Shown: positions 27,468 through 36,027, counted from the first letter of the stretch. The stretch is DNA of 64,000 nucleotides from Oxalobacter paeniformigenes (GCF_027158465.1 NZ_JAMKYL010000001.1:186001-250000), one strand, 5' to 3'. The notes: generated by a model from the sequence alone, not told the origin. Numbers and translations are program-made.

Positions 27468-29285
27468 GTGATACCCCAGTCATTCATTCAGGATTTGCTT
27501 AACCGCATTGACATTGTCGAGGTGGTGGGCAATCGCGTGCAACTGAAAAAAGCGGGCGCAAACTTTTTGGGTTTGTGCCCGTTTCATACTGAAAAGACCC
27601 CCAGTTTTACCGTCAGTCCAGTCAAGCAGTTTTATCACTGTTTCGGTTGTGGGCGGCATGGCTCGGCCATTACTTTCCTGATGGAACATTCGGGTCTTTC
27701 CTTTGTCGAAGCTGTTGAGGAGCTGGCGCAAAGTGCCGGTATGACGGTGCCCAAGGATGATTCGCGAATTTCGCCGCAACAGCGTGCGCGCCAGCAAGCC
27801 AGGACACTGGCACTGACCGAAGTGATGGCGGTGGCAAGCCGGTATTACCGGCAGCAGCTCAAACAGTCGCAAAATGCGATCGCCTATCTGAAAAAACGTG
27901 GGGTCAGCGGTGAAATCGCCTTGCGTTTCGGTCTGGGATATGCGCCGTCGTCACGCGATGGGCTCAAGGGCGGCTTTGACGATTATCAGGCGAAAGAACT
28001 GGTTGAAGCGGGACTGGTCATCGTCAAGGATGATGCGCCGGACGGAGTCGGTCCGGATGCCAGACGGTATGACCGTTTTCGTGATCGGATCATGTTTCCG
28101 ATCCGCAATACACGCGGGCAGGTGATCGCGTTCGGCGGGCGGATTCTGGAAAGGGGGGAACCCAAATACTTGAATTCCCCGGAAACACCCCTATTTCAGA
28201 AGGGAAACGAGTTGTATGGCCTGTTCGAGGCGCGTCAGGCGATACGGGACGCCGGTTATGTGCTGGTCGTGGAAGGCTATATGGATGTTGTGGCGCTGGC
28301 GCAGACGGGATTTCCGCAAGCCGTGGCGACATTGGGAACTGCCTGTACGCCGACACAGGTGCAGAAACTGATGCGTCATACCGATCGGATCGTTTTTTCA
28401 TTCGATGGCGACAATGCAGGGCGTGGTGCGGCCAGACGTGCACTGGAGGCCAGCTTGCCGCTGGTGTCCGATACGAAAAGTGTGGCGTTTCTGTTTTTGC
28501 CGCCCGAACACGATCCGGACAGTTATGTCAGGGAATACGGGCGAGAGGCTTTTGAAGAGCAGGTGGAACGTGCGATGCCGATGTCGGAATTCCTGATGCA
28601 GGAAATCGTTTCAGGCAATGATATGGATACGATGGAGGGGCGTGCCCGTGCCTTGCACAAGGCTCGGCCATGGTGTGTCGCGATGGCGCCTTCCGCCTTG
28701 CGCATTCAGATTCTGAAAAGGCTGGAACAGATCACGCAGATGCCGGAAGATGAAATGAAAACGTTTTTGGCGTTTGCTGCATCCGGATCGTCCGGGCAGC
28801 ACGAAAAACGGGTGCGTACGCGTTTTCCTCGTTCTCCCCGCCCGCCTGTCGTCGGGCTTGAAAGGCAGGTGATGCGTCTGTTGCTGTTGTATCCGGAATT
28901 TGCTGCGTTGCTGGATGAAGAGGCTGTCGGGGCGATTTCCGCTTTTTCTCCGGACAAGGGGGGATTGTTGCATGCCGTGCTGGGTGCGATCGCTGAGCTG
29001 GGCGAACGGCTTGGTTATGCTTCGCTTGTCGAACAGTTGCGTGCCGATGGGGTGGAGTGTGAGCAACTGGTCCGGGATACGCTGGACAGGGAGTATGAGG
29101 AAGAACCGGCGCGGATGGAATTGCTTGGTGCAGTGCGGCAGATTCGTTTGCGTGTGCTGGCTTCCGAAATGGAAAAACTGGTATCCATGTCGATGGATGC
29201 CGATGAGAAAAAGCGACGTTATCTGGAATTGCGAGAGCGGCAGGAGGCCTTGCAAAAAGAAATGACGCAGGAAAATGTGAAGTGA
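27468..29285 (+). CDS. dnaG: DNA primase
   Basis: This 605-residue enzyme makes RNA primers at the replication fork. The CHC2 zinc finger is CPFHTEKTPSF to HCFGCGRHG (residues about 38-65). The Toprim domain includes VLVVEGYMDVVAL and FDGDNAGRGAARRALE. The C-terminal part should contact DnaB. It starts with GTG at 27468. It lies between yqeY and rpoD in the macromolecular synthesis group. Confidence 0.96.
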   Translation: MIPQSFIQDLLNRIDIVEVVGNRVQLKKAGANFLGLCPFHTEKTPSFTVSPVKQFYHCFGCGRHGSAITFLMEHSGLSFVEAVEELAQSAGMTVPKDDSRISPQQRARQQARTLALTEVMAVASRYYRQQLKQSQNAIAYLKKRGVSGEIALRFGLGYAPSSRDGLKGGFDDYQAKELVEAGLVIVKDDAPDGVGPDARRYDRFRDRIMFPIRNTRGQVIAFGGRILERGEPKYLNSPETPLFQKGNELYGLFEARQAIRDAGYVLVVEGYMDVVALAQTGFPQAVATLGTACTPTQVQKLMRHTDRIVFSFDGDNAGRGAARRALEASLPLVSDTKSVAFLFLPPEHDPDSYVREYGREAFEEQVERAMPMSEFLMQEIVSGNDMDTMEGRARALHKARPWCVAMAPSALRIQILKRLEQITQMPEDEMKTFLAFAASGSSGQHEKRVRTRFPRSPRPPVVGLERQVMRLLLLYPEFAALLDEEAVGAISAFSPDKGGLLHAVLGAIAELGERLGYASLVEQLRADGVECEQLVRDTLDREYEEEPARMELLGAVRQIRLRVLASEMEKLVSMSMDADEKKRRYLELRERQEALQKEMTQENVK

Positions 29286-29327
29286 AGTGTTTCCGGCAAG
29301 AAACAGAACGTATAAAAACACGGAAAA

Positions 29328-29336
29328 TGTTATAAT
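29328..29336 (+). promoter_or_regulatory. extended -10 promoter of rpoD
   Basis: TGTTATAAT is a perfect extended -10 element (TGN-TATAAT), with no good -35. It lies between dnaG and rpoD and gives rpoD its own start, leaving a leader of about 110 bases. Confidence 0.7.
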
Positions 29337-29358
29337 ATAAGACTTTACATTCGGGATG

Positions 29359-29386
29359 TGTTGCATATATGCTCATAGATGCAACA
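29359..29386 (+). other. hairpin in the rpoD leader
   Basis: TGTTGCAT (29359-29366) and ATGCAACA (29379-29386) form an 8-bp stem with a 12-base loop in the rpoD leader, 70 bases before the start codon. No T-run follows, so it is not a terminator. It may affect mRNA stability. Confidence 0.4.
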
Positions 29387-29455
29387 TGCCCGGTATCGTC
29401 TGAGTAATACCGGTGGTTTCCGGTGTGATGGATTTTCGAGCGGACAACGGACGAC

Positions 29456-31933
29456 ATGGATAAATCAGATAAATCCCGGTCAGGGACAGATGAAACGAAC
29501 AGTACGACTATTACCGTCAAACGGCGTGGCCGGCGCAAACAGAGCGAGGATACTGCATCCGGTATGAATGCGGCAGACCAGGCGCATCCATCCGAGGTGT
29601 CCGCTGAACCGGTTTCCGATGACGCAGCCCCGAAAAGAGGGCGCAAAAAAGCTGTCGCCAGCGAAACGGTGACGCCGGAAGGTGTTGTTGTCAAGGTCAA
29701 AAGTACGCGTGGCAGAAAACCGCGGCAGGCTGTTGTGCAGGAGGCTGAGTCGGTTTCCGACAAGGGAAATGGCTCTGCGACGGTGGTCACGACCGATGCC
29801 GCGCAACTGGCGGCAATCGATACGTCGGGTTATGTATTGCCGGCCGTGAAGGTGCCGGGACGGCGTGGACGCAAACCGAAGGATTTCCAGCCGGAAAACG
29901 AGGAAGTGGCGGCACTGAATGCCGTGGAACGTGCCGAAATGAAGGCGGCGGACAAGGCGCGCGCCAAGGATCGCAAGGCCAAGGAAAAGGCTTTGCTGAA
30001 AGATGCGCTGGCGGGTGATTCGGAGGCGACGGAAGAAGAACTGGAACGTCGGCGCGAACGCCTGAAAATGCTCATCAAGCTGGGCAAGGAACGTTCGTTT
30101 TTGACTTATGCGGAAATCAACGACCATCTGCCGGACAATGTGATCGATCCCGATGCGATCGAGGGGATCATCAGCACGTTCAACGACATGGGTATTTCGG
30201 TGTATGAGCATGCGCCGGATGCGGAAGATTTGCTGCTGACCGACAATGTTGTGACGGTGACGAGCGATGAGGAAGCCGAAGCGGCAGCTGAAGCGGCGCT
30301 TTCGACCGTCGATTCAGATTTCGGACGAACCACCGATCCGGTTCGCATGTACATGCGTGAAATGGGATCGGTCGAACTGTTGACACGTGAAGGGGAAATC
30401 GAGATCGCCAAGCGGATCGAGGAAGGTCTGAAGGACATGATCCAGGCGATTTCTTCCTGTCCGACAACCATTCTGGAAATCATCGAGCAGGCTGAAAAAA
30501 TCCGCAAGGATGAAGTGAAGATCGATGAAGTGGTCGATGGCATGGCGGATGAAGAGGATAATACGCCTCCGATGGTCGCTGCTTCCGACAACGATCAGGA
30601 CGATGCCGATGATACCGATGACGATGAGGATGGCGAAGGAGACGACGATTCTGACGAGGACGATAGCGACAGCGGTTCGGCCAGCGGTGCGGCTGCCGGT
30701 TTTTCGGCCGAGCAGCTTGAAAAACTGAAAGAGGAAGCACTGGCAAGATTTGCGCTGATCGAGAAGCATTTCAAGAAGATGCAGCGTGCTTTCGAGCAGG
30801 ATGGGTACAATTCGCCGGCCTATATAAAGGCACATGACAGCATTTCGGAAGAATTGCTGGGTATGCGGTTTACCGCGCGTTTTATCGAGAAGCTGTGCGA
30901 TACCCTGCGCGAGCAGATGGAGGAAGTCCGGCAGATCGAGCGCGAAATCCTGAATGTGGCGGTCAACAAGTGCGGTGTGCCGCGTGCCCATTTTATCAAG
31001 ACCTTCCCGGGCAATGAAACGAATATGGAATGGGTCGACGAGGAAGTCGGCGCCAATCATCCGTACAGCGAGATTTTGTCCCGCAATGTACCGATGATCA
31101 AGGAATTGCAGCAGAAACTGGTCGATATCGAAAACCGGATCGGTATGCCGCTGACGGATTTGCGTGAAATCAATCGCAAGATGGTTGCCGGTGAAATGCG
31201 TGCGCGCAAGGCGAAAAAGGAAATGACGGAAGCGAACCTGCGTCTGGTCATTTCGATCGCCAAGAAATATACCAATCGTGGTTTGCAGTTCCTGGATCTG
31301 ATTCAGGAAGGCAATATCGGTTTGATGAAAGCGGTCGACAAGTTCGAATATCGTCGTGGTTACAAGTTTTCGACATATGCGACATGGTGGATTCGTCAGG
31401 CGATCACCCGTTCGATCGCCGATCAGGCACGTACCATCCGTATTCCGGTGCATATGATCGAAACGATCAACAAGATGAATCGTATTTCGCGGCAGATTCT
31501 TCAGGAAACCGGTTCGGAACCGGATCCGGCAACGCTGGCGGCGAAAATGGATATGCCTGAAGACAAGATCCGCAAGATCATGAAGATCGCGAAAGAACCG
31601 ATTTCGATGGAAACGCCGATTGGGGATGACGATGATTCGCATCTGGGGGACTTCATTGAGGACAACAATACGCTGGCGCCGGCCGATGCGGCATTGCATG
31701 CCTCGATGCGCAGTGTGGTCAAGGATGTGCTGGATTCGTTGACGCCACGGGAAGCGAAAGTGCTCAGGATGCGATTCGGCGTCGAAATGTCGACGGATCA
31801 TACGCTGGAAGAAGTTGGCAAACAGTTTGACGTGACCCGCGAACGTATTCGCCAGATCGAGGCAAAGGCTCTGCGGAAATTGCGTCATCCGTCACGATCG
31901 GATAAACTTAAAAGTTTCCTGGAAAGCAATTGA
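29456..31933 (+). CDS. rpoD: RNA polymerase sigma factor RpoD (sigma-70)
   Basis: This 825-residue housekeeping sigma factor is about 210 residues longer than the E. coli protein. Region 1.1 begins near residue 202 (LKMLIKLGKERSFLTYAEI), region 2 includes LRLVISIAKKYTNRGLQFLDLIQEGNIGLMKAVDKFEY, and region 4.2 carries TLEEVGKQFDVTRERIRQIEAKALRKLRHP. The extra N-terminus is disordered, Lys/Ala-rich and holds four short basic RGRK-type motifs. The non-conserved region between 1.2 and 2.1 has a very acidic run near residues 378-408. It has its own extended -10 promoter. Confidence 0.97.
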   Translation: MDKSDKSRSGTDETNSTTITVKRRGRRKQSEDTASGMNAADQAHPSEVSAEPVSDDAAPKRGRKKAVASETVTPEGVVVKVKSTRGRKPRQAVVQEAESVSDKGNGSATVVTTDAAQLAAIDTSGYVLPAVKVPGRRGRKPKDFQPENEEVAALNAVERAEMKAADKARAKDRKAKEKALLKDALAGDSEATEEELERRRERLKMLIKLGKERSFLTYAEINDHLPDNVIDPDAIEGIISTFNDMGISVYEHAPDAEDLLLTDNVVTVTSDEEAEAAAEAALSTVDSDFGRTTDPVRMYMREMGSVELLTREGEIEIAKRIEEGLKDMIQAISSCPTTILEIIEQAEKIRKDEVKIDEVVDGMADEEDNTPPMVAASDNDQDDADDTDDDEDGEGDDDSDEDDSDSGSASGAAAGFSAEQLEKLKEEALARFALIEKHFKKMQRAFEQDGYNSPAYIKAHDSISEELLGMRFTARFIEKLCDTLREQMEEVRQIEREILNVAVNKCGVPRAHFIKTFPGNETNMEWVDEEVGANHPYSEILSRNVPMIKELQQKLVDIENRIGMPLTDLREINRKMVAGEMRARKAKKEMTEANLRLVISIAKKYTNRGLQFLDLIQEGNIGLMKAVDKFEYRRGYKFSTYATWWIRQAITRSIADQARTIRIPVHMIETINKMNRISRQILQETGSEPDPATLAAKMDMPEDKIRKIMKIAKEPISMETPIGDDDDSHLGDFIEDNNTLAPADAALHASMRSVVKDVLDSLTPREAKVLRMRFGVEMSTDHTLEEVGKQFDVTRERIRQIEAKALRKLRHPSRSDKLKSFLESN

Positions 31934-31950
31934 CAGGTTAGGTAGCAACA

Positions 31951-32027
31951 GGGCCTATAGCTCAGTTGGTTAGAGCAGAGGACTCATAATCCTTTGGTCC
32001 CAGGTTCAAGTCCTGGTGGGCCCACCA
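31951..32027 (+). tRNA. tRNA with CAU anticodon, probably tRNA-Ile2
   Basis: The 77-base cloverleaf has acceptor GGGCCTA/TGGGCCC-type pairing, T arm CCCAGGTTCAAGTCCTGGT and encoded CCA. The anticodon loop is CTCATAA, so CAU. The stem around it (GGACTCATAATCC) and the following CTTTGGTC look like the isoleucine-2 tRNA that needs lysidine at C34, rather than elongator Met. It begins 18 bases after rpoD and may be cut from that transcript. Confidence 0.9.
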
Positions 32028-32037
32028 TACAACGTAC

Positions 32038-32069
32038 AGGACTGCTTGTAACAGCAGTCCTGTTTTTTT
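32038..32069 (+). terminator. terminator after the CAU tRNA
   Basis: CAGGACTGCT and AGCAGTCCTG form a 10-bp stem followed by a run of seven T. It closes the rpsU-to-tRNA group. Confidence 0.9.
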
Positions 32070-32171
32070 GACGGTATGTACACATACCGGGATCGTTCAC
32101 ATTTTTCATTGTCGGGCAGGATTGGGATCGCGGTTCAGTCCGTGAGTGAAAATCGCTGAAAGTCAGGCGGA

Positions 32172-32762
32172 GTGCGCCACAATTTCGGCGCCAATCGATT
32201 TGGTGTTATTGTGTCCAGATCTGTTTATTATCTGACGGGTATGGGTGGTCGCCTTGTTGAAGGCCTGGGAGCTGCCCTTTTGGCCAGACAAGTACAGCTG
32301 GATGGGCGAGAGTTATCAGGCGAATTCAGAAGACTTGATTTTCAAAATCAGATTGATCTTGTTTCTGAGGATCTTATGGCTCGACACTGGACGGAAGAGA
32401 GTCTGGTTATCGCGAATTCGTTTGGTGCATATCTTTTTCTTCACGCGCAGTTGCAGTTGCCAAAATATGTGGGCCGGGTCGTTTTGTTATCGCCAATCGT
32501 CGGTGAATTCTGTGATTCTGAAATCATGATGTATTTCAGTCCGCCACGTGCTGACAAATTGTTTGTTTTGGCACGGGAAGGGCGATTCGTCGTTCCTGAT
32601 CGGTTGGAAATATACGTGGGACAGGATGATTGGCAGAGCAATCCTGCGAGTGTCAGCAAGTTGTTTCGGCATACAGGTGCAACGGTGACGATTGTGCCTG
32701 ATGCCGGTCATATGTTGCCAAAAGTGTTTGTCGGTCAATTGCTCGACAAATTGATTGTGTAA
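32172..32762 (+). CDS. small alpha/beta hydrolase
   Basis: This 196-residue protein has a likely catalytic triad: Ser in VIANSFGAYLFLH (a nucleophile elbow with Asn for the first Gly), Asp in YVGQDDWQSNP and His in VPDAGHMLP. A YYLTGMGG segment near the N-terminus could form the oxyanion hole. The substrate is unknown. The DNA is visibly richer in A and T than flanking housekeeping genes, which may mean recent acquisition. The start is uncertain: GTG 32172 or GTG 32211 (MSRSVYYLTGMGG), neither with a good ribosome site. Confidence 0.65.
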   Translation: MRHNFGANRFGVIVSRSVYYLTGMGGRLVEGLGAALLARQVQLDGRELSGEFRRLDFQNQIDLVSEDLMARHWTEESLVIANSFGAYLFLHAQLQLPKYVGRVVLLSPIVGEFCDSEIMMYFSPPRADKLFVLAREGRFVVPDRLEIYVGQDDWQSNPASVSKLFRHTGATVTIVPDAGHMLPKVFVGQLLDKLIV

Positions 32763-33145
32763 ATGGGACATGTGTATGTTTTGGGTCAAAAATCAGCCAG
32801 CTTGTATGCATACTTTGCGGCATGCCTATGTGGCTTTGTTTTAATTCCCTGATTTAATGGCGTTTATTCTGGTGGATGCTCTTATGTTTTTTGGGGTTGC
32901 CGGTTCTGGTTTCCGTGAGCGTGTCAGATAACGAAGGAATGCGGTTTTTGCAAGTTCCTTTTTTATGATGAAACCGGCGTGGTTTGTGTGGTGTGCAGTT
33001 GCGAAACGGGAAAAGATGGGTTATATAAACACAATAGCCGGGAATGCTGCCGGCGGGACAGGAAAGCAGATTTTCCCGGAGGGCGGCTGTGCCGTGAAGG
33101 CAGGCAATGTTTTCGGAGTCATTCGATAATGGCGGGGATATTACC
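32763..33145. other. non-coding stretch with one possible terminator
   Basis: No gene with a usable ribosome site was found in these 383 bases. The only structure is AAGGAATGC (32934-32942) pairing imperfectly with GCA-AG-TTCCTT (32950-32960) before more T, a weak terminator about 170 bases after the hydrolase gene. Confidence 0.4.
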
Positions 33146-33478
33146 ATGATTACCATTTTCGCTTTTGTTGCGGCAGTCCTGATTTTTGCGTGGGGATGGC
33201 ATCGTTTGTACAAGCACAATATGCGCAAGGGGGCACGCAAGGGAGTCGCGCACACATTTGGTGTGCTGATCGGTATTTTCCCTGCGCTGTTTTTCTTTTA
33301 TGCCTGTTTCGCGACATTTCCTCCACCTGACATGGAACCGCCTTCCACGGGGTCACTGGTCGGATTGTGGGTGATTTTCGCGATTGCCATCGCGATGTTG
33401 TTGTATCTGACGACGCGTCCGATTCCACAGGATGGCAGCAAGGCGTCTCCCCCTCCGGTGAACAAGCCGAAACAGTGA
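33146..33478 (+). CDS. small membrane protein of unknown function
   Basis: This 110-residue protein has three hydrophobic segments (about residues 2-18, 38-58 and 72-92), a basic loop KHNMRKGARKG after the first, and a Pro-rich cytoplasmic or periplasmic tail ending in NKPKQ. No family was recognised. ATG 33146 gives a hydrophobic N-terminus; a more upstream in-frame ATG at 33107 would add a polar 13-residue stretch. A strong bidirectional terminator follows. Confidence 0.6.
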   Translation: MITIFAFVAAVLIFAWGWHRLYKHNMRKGARKGVAHTFGVLIGIFPALFFFYACFATFPPPDMEPPSTGSLVGLWVIFAIAIAMLLYLTTRPIPQDGSKASPPPVNKPKQ

Positions 33479-33492
33479 ATGTATCAGGACAT

Positions 33493-33523
33493 AAAAAAAC
33501 GGGAACATCGTTCCCGTTTTTTT
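33493..33523. terminator. bidirectional terminator
   Basis: ACGGGAAC and GTTCCCGT pair around ATC, with A-run on the left and T-run on the right, so it can stop transcripts from both the membrane-protein gene and the facing hydrolase gene. Confidence 0.9.
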
Positions 33524-33535
33524 ATGGTGCGGAGC

Positions 33536-34036
33536 CTATTCTTTCATTCTTTCCAGAAACGACGTCAGATAGTGGCCGGTTTGCGCAAGACGATTCTTGA
33601 GGCGGTGTTCGTCGTCGACCAGATGGAGCGTGCACAGGGTGTTCTGGCTGAAGCGGATGACGTTGGCTGCGGGAATCAGGCTGTCGCGCCATCCGTGGAC
33701 GATTTCGATGGCATTGCCCGGACAACCCAGCCGGTATGGCGGATAGCCAGGGATATCGATGGCCGGTGCCAGCAGGAACAGTCCCTTGACGGGAATCGAT
33801 GCGCTGGCAGTCATGGCAACCCATCCGCCCATGCTGGAGCCGACCAGATAATCTGCCGGTCGCTTGCGGCAGGCATCCACGAGCATGCCGACACGGATTT
33901 CCGGGTCGGTAGTCGATGAGTAGTTCAGGCTTTCCACATCGTAGCCCATTTTTTCTGCGATGTTTGCGAGATACCGTATTTTCGTGCCCCATGGGCCGCT
34001 TTCTTTTCCGTGAACGAAGTGAATCAGTGGTTTCAT
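33536..34036 (-). CDS. YqiA-like alpha/beta hydrolase
   Basis: This 166-residue protein begins MKPLIHFVHGKESGPWGTK, where HGKESGPWG is the oxyanion-hole region. The nucleophile elbow is YLVGSSMGGWVAM, Asp lies in HGWRDSLIP and His in VDDEHRLKN. The length and motifs fit the UPF0227/YqiA group of small esterases. Longer in-frame starts exist upstream, but the residues added look non-coding. It ends at a shared terminator. Substrate unknown. Confidence 0.8.
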   Translation of the reverse strand: MKPLIHFVHGKESGPWGTKIRYLANIAEKMGYDVESLNYSSTTDPEIRVGMLVDACRKRPADYLVGSSMGGWVAMTASASIPVKGLFLLAPAIDIPGYPPYRLGCPGNAIEIVHGWRDSLIPAANVIRFSQNTLCTLHLVDDEHRLKNRLAQTGHYLTSFLERMKE

Positions 34037-34241
34037 ATGTCGTCTGTTTGAGGGTTGCGAAAGATGCATTGGTGATTGTATGCGGAATTGTTCGTCGGGT
34101 GCGACAAGATGATGCCGAAAAGTCATGATAGACAGGTCTGTATGTGCGGATATCCGTTTCTGTGGCAGACTGTACGGAATCGGATGCAAAATGGATGCCG
34201 GCCGGTATGTGCCGTTGTTCGGAAAATGAAAGGAGATCGTG

Positions 34242-35357
34242 ATGGAATTGAAGTTGCTGACACCAGTGAAGATCGGTCATACGGAGTTGGCGAATCGTGT
34301 CGTGATGGCGCCGCTGACACGTTGCAGGACGGCGGAACCCGATAATGTACCGACGGCGCTCAATGCCGAATATTATGCACAGCGTGCTTCCGCGGGCCTG
34401 ATTATTTCCGAAGCGGCTCAGATTTCGCGTTCAGCGCAGGGGTATGCCGGTTCGGCGGGAATGTATACCGATGCTCAGGAAGCAGGCTGGAAAAAGGTGG
34501 TTGAAGCCGTACACGCCAATGGCGGCAGAATTTCTGCACAGCTATGGCATGTCGGCAGGGTGTCTCATGCGTATTTCCAGAACGGCGGAGCGCCGGTCGC
34601 ACCATCGGCTATCGCTGCAGAAGGTACGAAATGCCATATCGTGCTGGAAAACGGAGAGCATGCTTTTGTGCCGTGTGATCCTCCCAGGGCCCTCTCCGTT
34701 GAAGAAATCGGCCGGATTGTCAGGCAATATCGCGATGCTGCCGCACGCGCGGTTCGCGCAGGTTTCGATTTTGTCGAGGAACACGCGGCAAACGGTTATC
34801 TTCTCCAGCAATTTCAGGCGACAAATACCAATCGTCGCACCGACCGGTATGGTGGCTCGCTGGAAAACCGTGCCAGACTGACGCTTGAAGTGCTGGATGC
34901 CATGCTGGAAGTGGTGCCTTGCGACAGGCTCGGTGTGCGGATTTCTCCTTACTTCAATATCAACGGGATCGATGATTCCGAACCGGAAGAGATGGCTTTG
35001 TATCTTGCGTCAGAATTCGGCAAACGCGATATCGCGTATCTGAGTGTTGCCGAGCCGAGCTGGGTAGGAGGTATTTCGTTGACGGATACATTCAAAAAGA
35101 AAATTCGGCAGACTTTTTCTGGCGCACTGATTTATGCCGGCGAATATACGCGCGAAAAAGCCGAGGCGGCCTTGCAAGATGGATTGGCGGATGCGATCGG
35201 ATTCGGCAGACTCTATATTGCGAATCCCGATCTGGTGGATCGTATCCGGCAAAACGGTCCCTACAATGTTCCGGATCGCGCCACGTTTTATACCGAAGGG
35301 CCCAAAGGCTATACGGATTATCCGTCACTGAAAGACAGTGCATCGCATAAAGTGTGA
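34242..35357 (+). CDS. old yellow enzyme family alkene reductase (NemA-like)
   Basis: This 371-residue FMN enzyme starts KLLTPVKIGHTELANRVVMAPLTRCR and contains ISAQLWHVGRVSH, FVEEHAANGYLLQQF (an ExHxANGYL motif where HxxN binds substrate), SLENRARL and GFGRLYIANPDL, all hallmarks of the OYE class. Such enzymes reduce activated double bonds, nitro compounds or nitrate esters with NAD(P)H; the physiological substrate is usually unknown. The HAAN sequence in place of the usual HGAN is a small deviation. An AGGAGA site precedes ATG 34242. No regulator gene is adjacent. Confidence 0.93.
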   Translation: MELKLLTPVKIGHTELANRVVMAPLTRCRTAEPDNVPTALNAEYYAQRASAGLIISEAAQISRSAQGYAGSAGMYTDAQEAGWKKVVEAVHANGGRISAQLWHVGRVSHAYFQNGGAPVAPSAIAAEGTKCHIVLENGEHAFVPCDPPRALSVEEIGRIVRQYRDAAARAVRAGFDFVEEHAANGYLLQQFQATNTNRRTDRYGGSLENRARLTLEVLDAMLEVVPCDRLGVRISPYFNINGIDDSEPEEMALYLASEFGKRDIAYLSVAEPSWVGGISLTDTFKKKIRQTFSGALIYAGEYTREKAEAALQDGLADAIGFGRLYIANPDLVDRIRQNGPYNVPDRATFYTEGPKGYTDYPSLKDSASHKV

Positions 35358-35392
35358 AGATGACAGCAGATAATGCGTGTTAAGCGACGTTT

Positions 35393-35453
35393 GTTACATT
35401 TGTTACGAATTCTTACATGTCATTCGTCAACCGTCAGGATAGGACATTCGTTA
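35393..35453 (+). promoter_or_regulatory. GTTACA direct repeat and conserved promoter block, gene at 35508
   Basis: GTTACA (35393) and GTTACG (35402) are direct repeats 9 bases apart. GTCAACCGTCAGGAT follows at 35426 and ATTCGTTA at 35446. The same blocks in the same spacing occur before the decayed copy at 36142. It is probably a site for an OmpR/PhoB-type regulator. Confidence 0.55.
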
Positions 35454-35507
35454 AAACAGGTAATCCGTCAGGATTATTGTTTCACTGAAAAACAGAAGGA
35501 AATACGA

Positions 35508-35867
35508 ATGAAGAAAGTTATTGCTATCCTGGTCTCCGGACTGTTCGCATCCGCCGCCTTCGCTGCTGCACCTGTCGTCGAAAAGGCATCGGTTATACCT
35601 GAAAAGGCCGAACTGGCTGCGCCGGCCGAAGCGGGCAAGATCGAACCTGCAGATGCACTCAAGGCTGCACCTGTCGAAGCAGATAAAGCAGCACCGGCGG
35701 ATGCACTTGATGCGACTCCTGTGCAGGCAGACAAAGCCGCTCCGGCGGGTATGTCAGACGCTGCTCCGGCAGATGCCGGAAAACCCGGTTCCGGTGATGC
35801 GCTGAAGATGGCACCTGCCGAAGCAGGCAAGCTGTTGCCGTCGAAAGATGCAATTATCGGGAAATAA
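35508..35867 (+). CDS. exported Ala/Pro-rich low-complexity protein (Asr-like family)
   Basis: This 119-residue protein begins with a clean Sec signal peptide (MKKVIAILVSGLFASAAFA, cleavage after residue 19). The mature part is a disordered run of Ala, Pro, Glu, Asp and Lys with a repeated pattern of the type AAPxEADK / PADALK, and no cysteine. It is net acidic, unlike the basic paralogue at 36560. AGAAGGA 7 bases upstream is the ribosome site. A terminator follows at once, so it is a single-gene unit. The signal peptide, promoter blocks and location tie it to the genes at 36560 and 37082. Confidence 0.75.
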   Translation: MKKVIAILVSGLFASAAFAAAPVVEKASVIPEKAELAAPAEAGKIEPADALKAAPVEADKAAPADALDATPVQADKAAPAGMSDAAPADAGKPGSGDALKMAPAEAGKLLPSKDAIIGK

Positions 35868-35882
35868 TTTTCCGGTTTCGGT

Positions 35883-35913
35883 AAAAAGGCAGGACATGTT
35901 CCTGCCTTTTGTT
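35883..35913 (+). terminator. terminator after the 35508 gene
   Basis: AAAAGGCAGGA and TCCTGCCTTTT pair around a 5-base loop and continue in T and G. Confidence 0.85.
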
Positions 35914-36027
35914 GTTTGTCGAAAGGGAAAGGTACCACGTTCCGGTGGTATTTCGTATAGGACATGTCTTGCCGGACAAAGGGGTATGTGGTGGCGACGG
36001 AACGAGGGTGTCTTGATGGGCGATAGA

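Noticed and set aside
29321..29343. GAAAATGTTATAATATAAG before rpoD resembles half of a Zur box (GTTATAATATAAC core).
   Set aside because: The similarity is mainly the extended -10 element TGTTATAAT plus chance A/T; the second half of the palindrome is not kept, and rpoD is not an expected zinc-regulated gene.
31951..32027. Assignment of the CAU tRNA as elongator or initiator Met.
   Set aside because: The initiator needs three G-C pairs in the anticodon stem and an unpaired first base, which are missing; the GGACTCATAATCC arm looks more like tRNA-Ile2. Not fully decided without a TilS recognition analysis.
31951..34240. A genomic island inserted at the CAU tRNA.
   Set aside because: No integrase, no repeat of the tRNA 3' end and no mobile gene were found between the tRNA and the OYE gene.
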